Source of the DNA: Omphalotus guepiniiformis
Lineage: Eukaryota > Basidiomycota > Agaricomycetes > Agaricales > Omphalotaceae
NCBI GenBank assembly: GCA_028554645.1
Contig: JAQOOI010000054.1
Location: 62,001-126,000 of the forward strand
DNA: 64,000 nt
Direction of reading: 5' to 3'
Both the position numbers and the translations under genes were made by a program. A model generated the notes under the pieces. It was not told where the DNA came from and ran no database searches. It saw nothing but the letters and a program-made list of their open reading frames with translations. Positions 35,927-46,200 of the stretch are shown here, piece after piece; within the stretch, counting starts at the first letter, position 1, and each line of letters starts with the position of its first letter.

Positions 35927-36473
35927 TGTCAGGTATTTAGAATTTTATCTAAATATCTCTGAGTGTCGCGGGAACGTATCTTTAGTTGCCTGCACCCAGT
36001 TGTTCGTGAATAAGGGTTTAAGAGAGCGAAAAGATAAGATAAGGTCGATTGGTCTGATATCGGACCAGCCAATCACGGATCAAAGTTTACTGGCAGCACT
36101 TCCGTGTACTGTGAGCAATGACAATGAGTTACTCGGGACTCCTTGACGAATGTTCAGACAAAGCGGTCTAAACTCCTGTAGACTGTACTTTTCTGGACTA
36201 GTGTCTGGTGATTATTATGGGGGGGATTCTTCTTTATCTACATAAAAAAAACTAACTTTTATATGTCCTTTTCTTCCTAAATTAGAATTCTTCTTGAATA
36301 TTCTACAATCTTCTACTCTCTTCTCCAAAGTTCTGCTGTATTTCCCTAACTTTCCAGAGCATTCCACTCCTTTCCATTTACTACTAAAAGTTCTTTACTC
36401 CTAAATTAGCAAGCCTCCAAGGTTGATCACCAATCATATGCCATTTGATGGGAAACTTATGACCTTCCTGACA
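35927..36473 (-). repeat. 3' LTR (left in window)
   Basis: 547 bp, begins TGTCAGG and ends CCTGACA. It differs from the other LTR at one position that I found: C at 36046 against G at 48443. Confidence 0.93.
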
Positions 36474-36476
36474 TCC

Positions 36477-36489
36477 GCGGGGAACGATA
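36477..36489. repeat. GCGGGGAACGATA motif beside the 3' LTR
   Basis: Same 13-mer occurs at 42041-42053 and 42073-42085, just before the pol ORF. Here it is three bases inside the 3' LTR edge, where a polypurine tract would be expected on the sense strand; the sense strand is not purine-rich at this point. Confidence 0.7.
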
Positions 36490-36535
36490 TACAACCGCCC
36501 CGGTTGTCCTGTGTCGTTGGTCATGAGTTTCCTCC

Positions 36536-37456
36536 CTACTCGCTCGTGGTACTTCGGCACGTATATAGCAGTATGTGCTGCCACCACCTGCCAAGGGAGT
36601 TATAACCAATTGAAGGAGGTGCCTCTACAGCGGTAGTAGCGTCGTGAGGACATTGCAAAGTCAACGATGGAGTATAGGGAACCAGATGATCGGATAACGC
36701 AATGGTCATGGATGCTGTGGGGGGATAAGTATAGGTAGTTCCTTCAACGGGTAGAGAGGGTGATGAAGGCATGGGGGTAATGGTTACTGACGAAGACGTA
36801 GTTCGAGTGCTGGAAGTTCGGGAAATATGGGGTATATGTTCCAGGAATTCATACACTTCCATCACGTTTGTTTGGCTATCCGTCCACTGCTGTTGTAGCC
36901 GTAACAGATTATCACTGCGTCGAATTAATGTGGAAGATGATACATCAGGAGTGTCAAAGAGAACAGAAAACGCGGTATTTTCGAAGATCACGTCTAGTCC
37001 TTCATTATTTTGTGGCCAATCTCGCGAGATGAACTTGCTGGGAACTCGAAGGAAAAATGCTCCATCCAAGTGTTCCAGTCCAAGTATATACTCAAACTGA
37101 AAAACTTTGAAAAGACGTGAAACCAAGATCGCCCGACCAGTATGTTGAGTGGTTAACATGAATCGCCCTCGGGTTAATCGTTCACCAGTGCTTGGCCCTT
37201 CGGTGGAGTACACACGACATTCAGTGTGCTTCAGAAGAGTGGGGAATTGGTCTGGGCGCATTTGGGCCAAGTCCAATTTGATTGGATTGTAGCATGGATA
37301 GCGTGCTTGTAGAGAAGTAGATTGAAGAAAGGAGTGATAGTGCTCGAAGGAGACAATCGAGTTGCTGGAGGCCATGAGGGCAAAAAATGAGAAAAACAAA
37401 GGATGTTTTGGAACTCTGGGAAGTCGCACTTTTATGGTTATCTTCTTTGGCGGCAT
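36536..37456 (-). CDS. Retrotransposon extra ORF, 306 aa, unknown
   Basis: Follows pol directly: the pol stop TGA (37457-37459) abuts this ATG (37454-37456) and both frames are the same. Readthrough of one codon would extend integrase by 306 residues. The start is basic ('MPPKKITIKVRLPRVPKHP'), with a hydrophobic stretch 'LFFSFFALMA', then a globular-looking part ('LVSRLFKVFQFEYILGLEHLDGAFFLRVPSKF') and a Ser/Thr/Pro-rich tail. I recognise no domain. It occupies the place of env in retroviruses, but there is no signal peptide, fusion peptide or membrane anchor pattern to support that. Confidence 0.65.
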   Translation of the reverse strand: MPPKKITIKVRLPRVPKHPLFFSFFALMASSNSIVSFEHYHSFLQSTSLQARYPCYNPIKLDLAQMRPDQFPTLLKHTECRVYSTEGPSTGERLTRGRFMLTTQHTGRAILVSRLFKVFQFEYILGLEHLDGAFFLRVPSKFISRDWPQNNEGLDVIFENTAFSVLFDTPDVSSSTLIRRSDNLLRLQQQWTDSQTNVMEVYEFLEHIPHISRTSSTRTTSSSVTITPMPSSPSLPVEGTTYTYPPTASMTIALSDHLVPYTPSLTLQCPHDATTAVEAPPSIGYNSLGRWWQHILLYTCRSTTSE

Positions 37457-40400
37457 TCAATGGCTAAATTCGTCCTGCCCTAGCCACCCTGTACGAAGGA
37501 ACCAGTGATCGCGGGTTATATATGGTAATAATCTATATGTAGCCACAGGGACATCAAATTCGGCTCCATCCAATTCTTGGAGTCGGTAAGCTTCGCCTTG
37601 AGTCTTGCGAATTACCTCGTAGGGTCCAAAATATCGAGGTTTCTCCTTTTGGCCTATTTCCTGGTCTCGCCTTGAATTTCGAACTAACACCAATGTCCCA
37701 GGCTGATACTCTGTTTGAACAAGTCGTTTTCTGAAATGTTTTTCAAATTCATTTTTAGATCTGAATCGAGTAGTTTTGAGTAAATCAGCAGCCTTCTGAA
37801 TATCATTTGGGTGTTTGATAAGCTGCTGAATTCTTTTGACCAGGAGCTCTTCCGTTGACATGCCCGATTTATATCCTTCGACCAAAAAGGTGGCTTCGAA
37901 AAGATCGAAGGGCAATAAGGGCTCTGTTCCATGGAGTAGGTAGTATGGAGAGTGGCCCGTAGACTTGTTGATGGTTACGCGATCTGCAAATACCGCCTCT
38001 GCCAATTTCCGTGGCCATTGGTTTACCTTGCCCTTGCAAGCTTTGATTAATGCCTCTCTTAAGATAAAATGACCCCGCTCAACCACACCGTTAGCATGTT
38101 TGTTATAGGGCGAAATTTTAACTCGTGGGATTAAGAGCCGAGCCATTAAATCTTCAAAGGCGGCTTTTACTTCTGAGCCATTGTCTGTTACTACTTGCTG
38201 TGGTACCCCATATCGGCAATAAATTTCCTGCCAGAAGAAGTTTGCCAGAGATCGGCTGTTGATCGATCTTAAGGCTCGTGCTTCTGTTATTCCGGTCAGA
38301 TCGTCCTTTGCCGCAACAATATAATTGAATCCATGGGCCAGGGGCATATACATCACGTCAATGTATACCTTTTGGAAGATTTGAGTAGGTACCGATACAG
38401 TTGGGGGCTTCTCCATTCTTTTCAGACTGCGGATTTGGCATTCGTGGCATGATTTGACATGATGCATCACATCATTATACATGTGTGGCCAATAGAAGCG
38501 TTTTCGGATTAAGTCATATACAGTGCGTATTCCTCGATGTCCTAATTTATCGTGGGCCTGTAAAAGTATGTTTAACCGTTGCCTTCCATTAAGTGCCACT
38601 AACAAAGGAAGTCCTGTTTTAACTTTGCGAAACAATCGCTCTCCGTTCAGCAGATATTTCTGAGCTTGTCGCAGAAACCGCTTCTTAAGCTGTACCGATG
38701 GGAAGCTAGGAGTTTCTAGAGTGGTTAGAAACTGTTTGATATTACGCAATTGTTCCTCCTTGATTTCACGTGAAATCAAACATGGAGTAGTATAGGGTAC
38801 CTCTGATTGGGTATTCAGAATCCAAGGTGCTGTGGGTTTCCGTATCCACAATGCAATGCGGTCCAACCATGTGTCATCATCAGATTCTACTACTTCTCCA
38901 GCAAAGACTGGTCTTCGTGATAGTGCATCGGGTCCTTTAAAACGCTCCGCCGGTATATGTACCAGTTCAAAATCAAATAGCAAGATTCCTTGGATCCATC
39001 GGTTAATCGTAGCATTGGGTTGTATGTCTGGTTCCTTAAGCATTCCTGCCACGTATTTGGCATCCATTTCCACAATCAGCTTCTTTACTCCCACTAAATA
39101 TAACCGCCAGTGGCGCAATGCTCGATATAGTCCAAATAGTTCCAGTTTTGGTTGCGAGTAGCGAGATTCCCGTTCGCTCATGGGTATGGATCCATATTGG
39201 GCAGGTATCCTTTGACCTTTTTCATTTAGTTGTGACAATATCATTCCGGTCCCCATGAAGGATGAATCCACCGATAAAATTACTGGGTTGTCCGATTCAT
39301 AGTCAATGGGTCGCATAGCTGGGGCATCAGTAATGGCATCCTTTATTGCCTGAAATGCCATCTCCTCTTCATCTCCCCACACAAAGTCTTTGTTTTTGTG
39401 ATATAGCTTGGTGAGAGGTTTGATTATCATGGAATAGTTTTTGATCCAAATGCGAACAGTTCCACATAGCCCTAGGAATTGCCTTACTTCTTTAGGTGTT
39501 CTAAGTTCCAACCAATTCTTGATTTTATCAACTTTGCTGGTGTCTGGGATCCGTCCTAGTGCATTGCATCGCTGTCCAACGATCAATACATCTGGTTTGC
39601 AAATCTGTGCTTTATGCCCCGAAAATGTGGCTCCTGCCATTTTTACTCGGTGCATAATTCGATGAATATCTTGTATGTGTTCCCACACAAAACGTCGTAT
39701 TCTGGGATTTTCAGATAAAAACTCTGGTTGGCCTGTGCTGTCCAAGTATTGTGTTTTTGGTCCCTTTATTGCCAAATCATCTATAAATATGTTGGCAATG
39801 TTCGGCACTTCTTCCTGTAGCACAAAGACCATGCATTTTTGAAATTCTGATGGGGAGTTGGTGAATCCTGTGGGTAGAGATGTAATCTGAAGTAATCCCA
39901 GAGGTGTCATAAATGCTGTCATTTCGCGTGACACTGGATCAATTTTACGAGCGTCAAATCCCCAAAATAGGTCGAACACAGTGTAGATTTGCCGTCCTGC
40001 AAATCCTTCTACGAAGTCATCCACAATAGGAAGCATTCCTGCATCCCGTATAGCCACTTTATTAAGGGGCTGTAAGTCATGGACAATTCTTAACTTCCCA
40101 TTCTTCTTGAGTACACAGAACCACTTTGATCGATATGAGGAATCACTTGGTTCGTATACCCCTGCGTCTATCTTGAGCTTGAGCACATCCATAACCTTTG
40201 TTAAGATGCCTGGTGGAATGGGTATATTGCAATATTCCCAAGGTTTGTGTGATATGGTTGGAATGACATAAGGTGAAAAATAGGAGTCCTTTAAAGTTCC
40301 TCGTTCCACATCTTCGAATGCCAATGCTTCATTATTGACACATAATACATGCTTGATCAATTTTTCTTCTTCATTGGTGAGGAATCCCACTGGATTCACG

Positions 40401-42016
40401 TCCAGTATGTCCATTCTTTCTTGTGTTATACGCCCGGTTGGCGCAAATTCCGGTGGTTGCATCGGTAATGCTGACAATGATAGCATAGGGTCTTCAGGTA
40501 TATGTCTCTTGACTTTTGAGTTAGGTGGCATCCATGTTGATACCGGTTTTACCTTCTTTCCTACACGCTTGTAGGCTGTAAAGGTTGTTCCTGCCAATCG
40601 TTGGCAGTGAAGCTTATCGTAATCTTTCATTTCCGGGACACTAATTGGTAGTGTCTTATAGCCATCAGTTACTGCCAATCGGTGACAGTTGAGATCATCG
40701 GGATCTCCAAATTCCTTGGCGCTAATCGGTAGCGCTTTATAGTCTACGTTCTTCATTATTTGGCCATTGTGAAAACATTCAGTGTCTTCACGTTCCTGAG
40801 TGTTAATCGGTAACACTATATATTCATCGTCATCTTCAGGTTGAAATTCCATTGTGTCTCCATCAGAGAGAGATAACTGGACGGTATCGTACCGTCTGTC
40901 CAGACGTAGGCTTCGATTAGCCTTTAATTCCTTCTTGTGTTGATACTTTGCGAATGCCATTTCCTTTTTCTTGTGTCGTACAAGAAAGCTACAATATTCC
41001 GGAATTATTCGTTTCGTACGAATACCAGTACCTCTAATACTGTCAGTCCACAAGTACTCTTGGAAAGAACTTGTATTCCAACTAAGTAAGAGATAATAAG
41101 AATTGATGACTATTTGTAGTAGGATTCTGAAAGGCTGGAAGGACTTGTAAATCCTAAGTACGTGAGTCCAGAGTGGGGATTGGTAAAACAAACTAAATAC
41201 TAACACTGAACAAGGAAAAAAGTAACTAATACTGAAGGACTTCAACAGAATTGAGCAGGGGTTGACTTTGAAAACATAAATAAAACAAAGAAGGAGATGG
41301 GAGCTTGAAAATATAACAAAGGCAATGAAAACTGAGAGGGGTGTGACAATAATACCAAATACAGAGTTCCATAGATAAAGCAAACAGGAAGTACCTAAGT
41401 AGCCAACAATTGGGCAAAAAGACGAAGAAGTGTAACCGCCGTATTCATCTGATGAGTCTGCGATTCGTTGACTTGCCTTCTGAACTCGCGAGCCTTCGTC
41501 ATCCTTTGTTTCCGAGCATAGCGACGACGACGATTGCGCAAACGTTTTGGCAGTTACACGGAAAGTACAAGTTACGTCTGGGTTCTGAGGAAGTTGTGAA
41601 AGTCGTTCGGAAAGTGAATGGAGTGGGGTTGAATTTAACGAAACAGGAGTTGGGGTTGGAGCATAAGACGAGGGAAGGGGTAGATAAGGGCGAATCATGT
41701 TTGCAAAAAGTCTTGATCGCTCCTTGGACCGACGGGGATCGCGATGAGGATGATAGATATTTCGTGAGAGGTTGGTTGACTCCTGTGATACTGACTTCAA
41801 TGAGCTTGGAATGAAGGGGGTGGCATGAGGATTCAAGGGTTTGGAATAAGAGGAGACCGAAGAAGGTGGCGAAGATTGTGAAGACGATGACGAAGAAGTA
41901 GTAGTAGCGGACATAGGAGGAGAATGTTGTTGAGCAGCTAGATGAGCCGCAATTTGTCGCGTAAGATTGAGAGCGGTTTGTAGCCGAGCTACGTCGTTGG
42001 GAATTGGTTGTGGCAT
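37457..42016 (-). CDS. Pol polyprotein: (membrane segment)-RT-RNase H-integrase, 1519 aa
   Basis: The first 190 residues are Ser/Pro-rich. Residues about 200-320 are strongly hydrophobic, perhaps four membrane spans. A linker with three 'LPIS/LPIN' repeats follows (about 400-480). RT: 'WFCVLKKNGKLRIVHDLQPLN', 'YTVFDLFWGFDARKI' and the catalytic 'FIDDL' near 743. RNase H: 'ILSVDSSFMGTG' near 914 and 'LIVEMDAKYV'. Integrase: zinc finger 'HDKLGHRG...CHEC' (about 1152-1192), Asp in 'YIDVMYM', Asp in 'VTDNGSE' and Glu in 'GVVERGH', so DDE is complete. A GPY/F-like 'FGPYEVIRK' lies near 1465. Protease is not here but in the upstream ORF. The hydrophobic part has no counterpart I know in Ty3/gypsy and could instead be an intron or untranslated stretch, with translation starting nearer 'MAFAKYQHKKE'. 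Confidence 0.92.
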   Translation of the reverse strand: MPQPIPNDVARLQTALNLTRQIAAHLAAQQHSPPMSATTTSSSSSSQSSPPSSVSSYSKPLNPHATPFIPSSLKSVSQESTNLSRNIYHPHRDPRRSKERSRLFANMIRPYLPLPSSYAPTPTPVSLNSTPLHSLSERLSQLPQNPDVTCTFRVTAKTFAQSSSSLCSETKDDEGSRVQKASQRIADSSDEYGGYTSSSFCPIVGYLGTSCLLYLWNSVFGIIVTPLSVFIAFVIFSSSHLLLCFIYVFKVNPCSILLKSFSISYFFPCSVLVFSLFYQSPLWTHVLRIYKSFQPFRILLQIVINSYYLLLSWNTSSFQEYLWTDSIRGTGIRTKRIIPEYCSFLVRHKKKEMAFAKYQHKKELKANRSLRLDRRYDTVQLSLSDGDTMEFQPEDDDEYIVLPINTQEREDTECFHNGQIMKNVDYKALPISAKEFGDPDDLNCHRLAVTDGYKTLPISVPEMKDYDKLHCQRLAGTTFTAYKRVGKKVKPVSTWMPPNSKVKRHIPEDPMLSLSALPMQPPEFAPTGRITQERMDILDVNPVGFLTNEEEKLIKHVLCVNNEALAFEDVERGTLKDSYFSPYVIPTISHKPWEYCNIPIPPGILTKVMDVLKLKIDAGVYEPSDSSYRSKWFCVLKKNGKLRIVHDLQPLNKVAIRDAGMLPIVDDFVEGFAGRQIYTVFDLFWGFDARKIDPVSREMTAFMTPLGLLQITSLPTGFTNSPSEFQKCMVFVLQEEVPNIANIFIDDLAIKGPKTQYLDSTGQPEFLSENPRIRRFVWEHIQDIHRIMHRVKMAGATFSGHKAQICKPDVLIVGQRCNALGRIPDTSKVDKIKNWLELRTPKEVRQFLGLCGTVRIWIKNYSMIIKPLTKLYHKNKDFVWGDEEEMAFQAIKDAITDAPAMRPIDYESDNPVILSVDSSFMGTGMILSQLNEKGQRIPAQYGSIPMSERESRYSQPKLELFGLYRALRHWRLYLVGVKKLIVEMDAKYVAGMLKEPDIQPNATINRWIQGILLFDFELVHIPAERFKGPDALSRRPVFAGEVVESDDDTWLDRIALWIRKPTAPWILNTQSEVPYTTPCLISREIKEEQLRNIKQFLTTLETPSFPSVQLKKRFLRQAQKYLLNGERLFRKVKTGLPLLVALNGRQRLNILLQAHDKLGHRGIRTVYDLIRKRFYWPHMYNDVMHHVKSCHECQIRSLKRMEKPPTVSVPTQIFQKVYIDVMYMPLAHGFNYIVAAKDDLTGITEARALRSINSRSLANFFWQEIYCRYGVPQQVVTDNGSEVKAAFEDLMARLLIPRVKISPYNKHANGVVERGHFILREALIKACKGKVNQWPRKLAEAVFADRVTINKSTGHSPYYLLHGTEPLLPFDLFEATFLVEGYKSGMSTEELLVKRIQQLIKHPNDIQKAADLLKTTRFRSKNEFEKHFRKRLVQTEYQPGTLVLVRNSRRDQEIGQKEKPRYFGPYEVIRKTQGEAYRLQELDGAEFDVPVATYRLLPYITRDHWFLRTGWLGQDEFSH

Positions 42017-42040
42017 TCGAATCCTGCGTCATGGTGGTTC

Positions 42041-42085
42041 GCGGGGAACGATAAAAATTTGTAATGATGAGCGCGGGGAACGATA
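42041..42085. repeat. Two GCGGGGAACGATA copies before pol
   Basis: Copies at 42041-42053 and 42073-42085 lie in the 137-bp gap between the 372-aa ORF and the pol ATG; a third lies beside the 3' LTR. On the sense strand they read TATCGTTCCCCGC. Confidence 0.8.
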
Positions 42086-42153
42086 AAAAAAACTAAAAAC
42101 TCACAAATCACAAGAAATTATCAAGAGTACAGTGTGGGTTTGAGGCGCGATCG

Positions 42154-43272
42154 TTACAAGGCAGCAATAGAGTGAACGTCAGGATTAATAACTGATAGCA
42201 AAGGTTGGTCCCGTGAGATGGAGGTGGCAGATTCTATGGCTCGAGATTTTGCCGTTTCCCATTCATGAGTAGCGTAACCGTAACGTAGACCTTGCTCTCT
42301 ACAAAGTGCAAGCCATTCTGCCGAAGTAGGAGGTCTGTCTCCTGGAGGATAAGGATAGCCATCAGGTTCCGGAGAGTATCGAGAGTCGTCTTGAGTATAT
42401 CCTCGAACGACGCGTGGCAATGAATTAACGGGGTGACGACCAATATAAGTGCCTTTAGTACGGATATATTCTTCGTAAGTGAAGGAGTTGGTGAGTGGAA
42501 GGGGTTCCAGCATTTCTGGCAACATTTCCCTGCGAACGATATAGCGCATACCCGCATCTTCATAATAATGTGCAAAACTCATCAACTGAATTGCGCCCCA
42601 TATCTCCTCTTCTTGATGCCTCTTGGCGATAACGCTAATGACCCACAACCATCGCGTCTCGTCAATACTCAAAAGTGGATGTCCCGGGCGAGTATTGACC
42701 CAAGTTTCGGTAGGTGTCTTCCATTCCCGCTGAAATTCCTCCACTAGCCCTCGTACAATGAAATATTCGGCCACGTAATTCATCCCTTTCAATAACAACC
42801 TCTTCCAAGTCAACAGCAGCTGGAACTTATTCCACCAGTGTCCGGCGCGTTCATGATCCGCCTCTTCAAAGCAATTTTCGTAAGACCAAGCTTTTCGTTT
42901 GTCTCTCGTAAAGTTCTTGTTATGAGGAGGTGGGAATAACGACCGGTAAGCAGGTATGGTTGGAATGGTGACGGGTGCGTAAGGGTGCGCAGGAAATCCT
43001 TGAGCACGCATGGCGTCCATTGGCAGATTTAACACGCTTCGTCGGGCTGCTTCGCGACAAAATTGTCGTTGTTCGAATGTATTCTGTAGTCGCTCCTTGT
43101 AGCGTATAGGGTACTTGGCGACACCTGAAGACCTTGGTACTCCTTCTTCAGGATGCTCCTTCCTCATGTCATGCGCATGTTCCATCCCCAAAGCATGGGC
43201 TTCCTTAAAAGGTTGTGAGACCCGCAAACGATATAAAACCAGTGCTTCGGGGTTCTGCCGATCCGCTGTCAT
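42154..43272 (-). CDS. Retrotransposon unknown ORF, 372 aa
   Basis: Overlaps the end of the gag-protease ORF by 68 nt in the +1 frame. The upstream frame ends ACC-TTT-TAA with four T's in a row, so a ribosome could slip forward one base and read on through this ORF; internal initiation at its own ATG is the alternative. The sequence is Trp- and His-rich ('AGHWWNKFQLLLTWKRLLLKG', 'VAEYFIVRGLVEEFQREW', 'DETRWLWVISVIAKRH') with no zinc finger, DTG or nuclease motif. I recognise no family. The helical, aromatic composition suggests a folded structural protein. Confidence 0.7.
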   Translation of the reverse strand: MTADRQNPEALVLYRLRVSQPFKEAHALGMEHAHDMRKEHPEEGVPRSSGVAKYPIRYKERLQNTFEQRQFCREAARRSVLNLPMDAMRAQGFPAHPYAPVTIPTIPAYRSLFPPPHNKNFTRDKRKAWSYENCFEEADHERAGHWWNKFQLLLTWKRLLLKGMNYVAEYFIVRGLVEEFQREWKTPTETWVNTRPGHPLLSIDETRWLWVISVIAKRHQEEEIWGAIQLMSFAHYYEDAGMRYIVRREMLPEMLEPLPLTNSFTYEEYIRTKGTYIGRHPVNSLPRVVRGYTQDDSRYSPEPDGYPYPPGDRPPTSAEWLALCREQGLRYGYATHEWETAKSRAIESATSISRDQPLLSVINPDVHSIAAL

Positions 43273-46200
43273 AACGCTGATCCTCAGGTAGCAATGGGAG
43301 TTCGGTTGGAATTATCAAGTTGCGGGACTCAGGCAGAAAGGGCTTGATAGGATTGTCGGTATAAACCACAGCTGCCAAGGGGTAATCCTCGCTAGTCTCT
43401 TCTCGATCGCAAGAATATTCTTCATCTTCCGAATCCACACTTCCTTCTTCGACCCTTGTACTGCTTGCCTCTTCCTCCATTTCCTGATCTTTGTCAAGTT
43501 CGTCCTCCTCGTTGTCTGTACTGCCTTCCGCATCCATTTCGTCATCGTCGTCGCTGTCTACGTTGATCACTTCTCTCACCCTCACCTCACTATTCTCTTG
43601 GCGAGGGTCTACGTGAGTTCGCAACGTCTGTCGCTTTCCTCTTGCATATTCTGTAAGTTCTATATGTCCTCCTTCATCCTCGGCTGTCTCGTTAACCGCA
43701 GAATCCATGTTTGGCGCCATTGCAACCGTTTCCGCCTCAACAGAGTCTTGGTTGTTTTCTAGGATGTCGTTGGAAGGTGCAGGCGTGGTAGAATGATAGC
43801 GAAGATACCCCGGACTACTTGCGGCATATGGCGATGGTGTTCGTGGGGTAGGAGAGTGCGGTACGTAGATAGGACTTCGTCGAGGCATCTGGATGTCTGA
43901 AAGTGTGTCGCTAGATGACGATGGTGATGCTGGGGAATAGGAGGGACTCTGTGGGGTTTCAGGTACGATTTCGGTATCCTCGACGTGTTGCGTCGCGTCT
44001 CTTTCTTCGACCATTCCTACAGCAAAAACTTCTTGTTCCTTGTGTCCTTCTGCCTTTCTCATCTCCTCTCGTAAGAGCATGATCTGGTCCACCGCAATAT
44101 TAGCAAATGCAGGAAGATATACGCAAGTTTTAAGTACCTCGTCAGCGCCCTCGTTCATACGATTTATCAGGTGCCCATATTTCATTCGCGCACCATGCTC
44201 ATTGATAGCAGGTAGCGCAAGTTCTTCAAAACGCTGTTGATCTTCGCTGTCTGGATAGAACTTGATTCTCGCATGACCCGTCATCATGGTAATAGGAGCC
44301 GGTTCATTCGTCAGAGCGCTATGATTAAGACGTCCTGCCATTCCATCAAGCATGATAAATTCGAAAGTCGGGCGTCCAGCCTCGTCTATACGGGTCGGTG
44401 ACGAACGGGATTGCGCCCCCACAAAAACTACAGGGTTGACTGGGATGCTGCCAGCCTCGGTGGAACGAATCTCCTCGCAAAGTCGTGTAAGGGCCTCGCG
44501 GTAGGGAAGGTTCCAAAATTGGGGATCGCGACGAGCTATGCCTTGCTCGTGGTCGCGAAGGGGTTGATTCTCGACTGGGATAATCGTAATGGAAGGAAGC
44601 AGTGGGTGGGGTGGAATGGGAGTTTCGTGGTCTAGCGGCGGAGGATCCATAGTAGTAGATGTTGAACGTGAGCGCCAGGGTGAAGAGAGACATGTTGAGT
44701 GAATGAAAAGAACTTGGTGTGGAGGTGGTGTCGTTTCCTGCTTCGCATTCGACGCGTCTTTTATTTCATTCAAAGTTCCATCTGTCCATTCCTTCACCTT
44801 CCAATATATCCCAATTGTAAGGAGCACGTAAATCTTGACCCATAAATGAATTAAGTCCAGAATCTCGAAGGCCAGCTGAGTCGTTACCTTAGTTATGTTT
44901 CTTTCCTCCTGTTCTCGTCCTACTTCCTCTCCATTTCCTCCTGGATCGTCCTGCCTTACTTCTGTCTCGTAATTCGTGATATTGTTCGTCCATCCATAGC
45001 GGAAATCCGGCTCGTACACGTAGTCTTCGAAAGGTGTAATCCCAGATCCTACATCACCACTTCTTTGTGCCCCAATAGGGTGAGAGAGAGTAGAGGTAGA
45101 GGTGTTGGTTTCTGAACGCGTGTCTTCGTTGATTTCCCGGTCCGTTTCGGGTTGCTGAGCGGAGTTTAACATTTCAGAGTCCGACATATCGCTCGTTGAA
45201 CTGGTTTCTAAGCGCCTTCTTTTGACTGCGAATGACCTTGTAATGGGTTGTGAAGAGGATGGCCAAGACGAAATTCTGGCTGCGGTTACAAACAACTCGT
45301 ACAGCGGTTTCCAGCTTTTTAAATCCTTGAATACCAAATATGTTCCTTTCGGTCTTTCGTCAATGGAAACTCGATTCTGTGTTTGCCACGGTCGTCCCAA
45401 TAACATATCGAAGGGTACCTGGTCTCCTACAAAGAAATCCGCCCGTGTTTCAGCTCCTCCACAGTGCAGCTTTACGTTTTGGACTACGCCTACCAACTTC
45501 CCTTCTCCTCCGTTCGCGTCGCTCATGGTCGAGGTCTGGGTCGTATCAATTGGTAGACCTATTATTTCTTCGCATACCCGTTTACTGACCACATTTAATT
45601 CTGATCCTGTGTCAATTATAGCGCGCACTTCGTGGCCTCGATATTCCAATGTAATTTCTATGAGTGGACCGTTTCCAGCTGCCGTAGTTTTGCTTCCCAA
45701 AAACGACTGTCCCATCCGCTGTATAGCACGAATTGTTGCGTCATGTTCGTCGATCCTTAAAACCTTGGGATTCTTTAGTTTCATCATTTCGGCGAGTGAC
45801 GTTGATAACTCTTTGGAGGATCCTAGGATTTCTTTCATGGGTAAGGTCACATTTGTCTCCAAAATCTTTTGGAGTACTTCTGACGAGTTGACGTTTTGGG
45901 TTAGGTCTGAAACTCGTTTCATATGTTCCTTTGGCTTCTTCTCCATTTCAGATCGGCTTTCGTGGGCTGAATTTGGGGAAATTGAGTGAGAAGAAATGGC
46001 TCCCAACTTGGTAAGTCCATCGTTATTCTGTTGCCGAACCTGTTTGAGCTTACGAATGGGTCGCGCATCGTAAGGTACTGGCTCTCGCGGCACAATAACT
46101 TCATCAACTTCCATTCTACGCTTTGCGCCGCCCTCCTTTTGGTCAATTTGTCTCTCGCGAAGTACCTCTTGTTCGTCTTTTCTCGATGCTTGGTCAGGAA

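Noticed and set aside
36536..37456. Env-like glycoprotein downstream of pol
   Set aside because: Position fits, but there is no signal peptide, fusion segment or C-terminal anchor, so I call it only an unknown ORF.
41410..41814. 134-codon plus-strand frame inside the retrotransposon
   Set aside because: Antisense shadow of the Ser/Pro-rich pol N-terminus.
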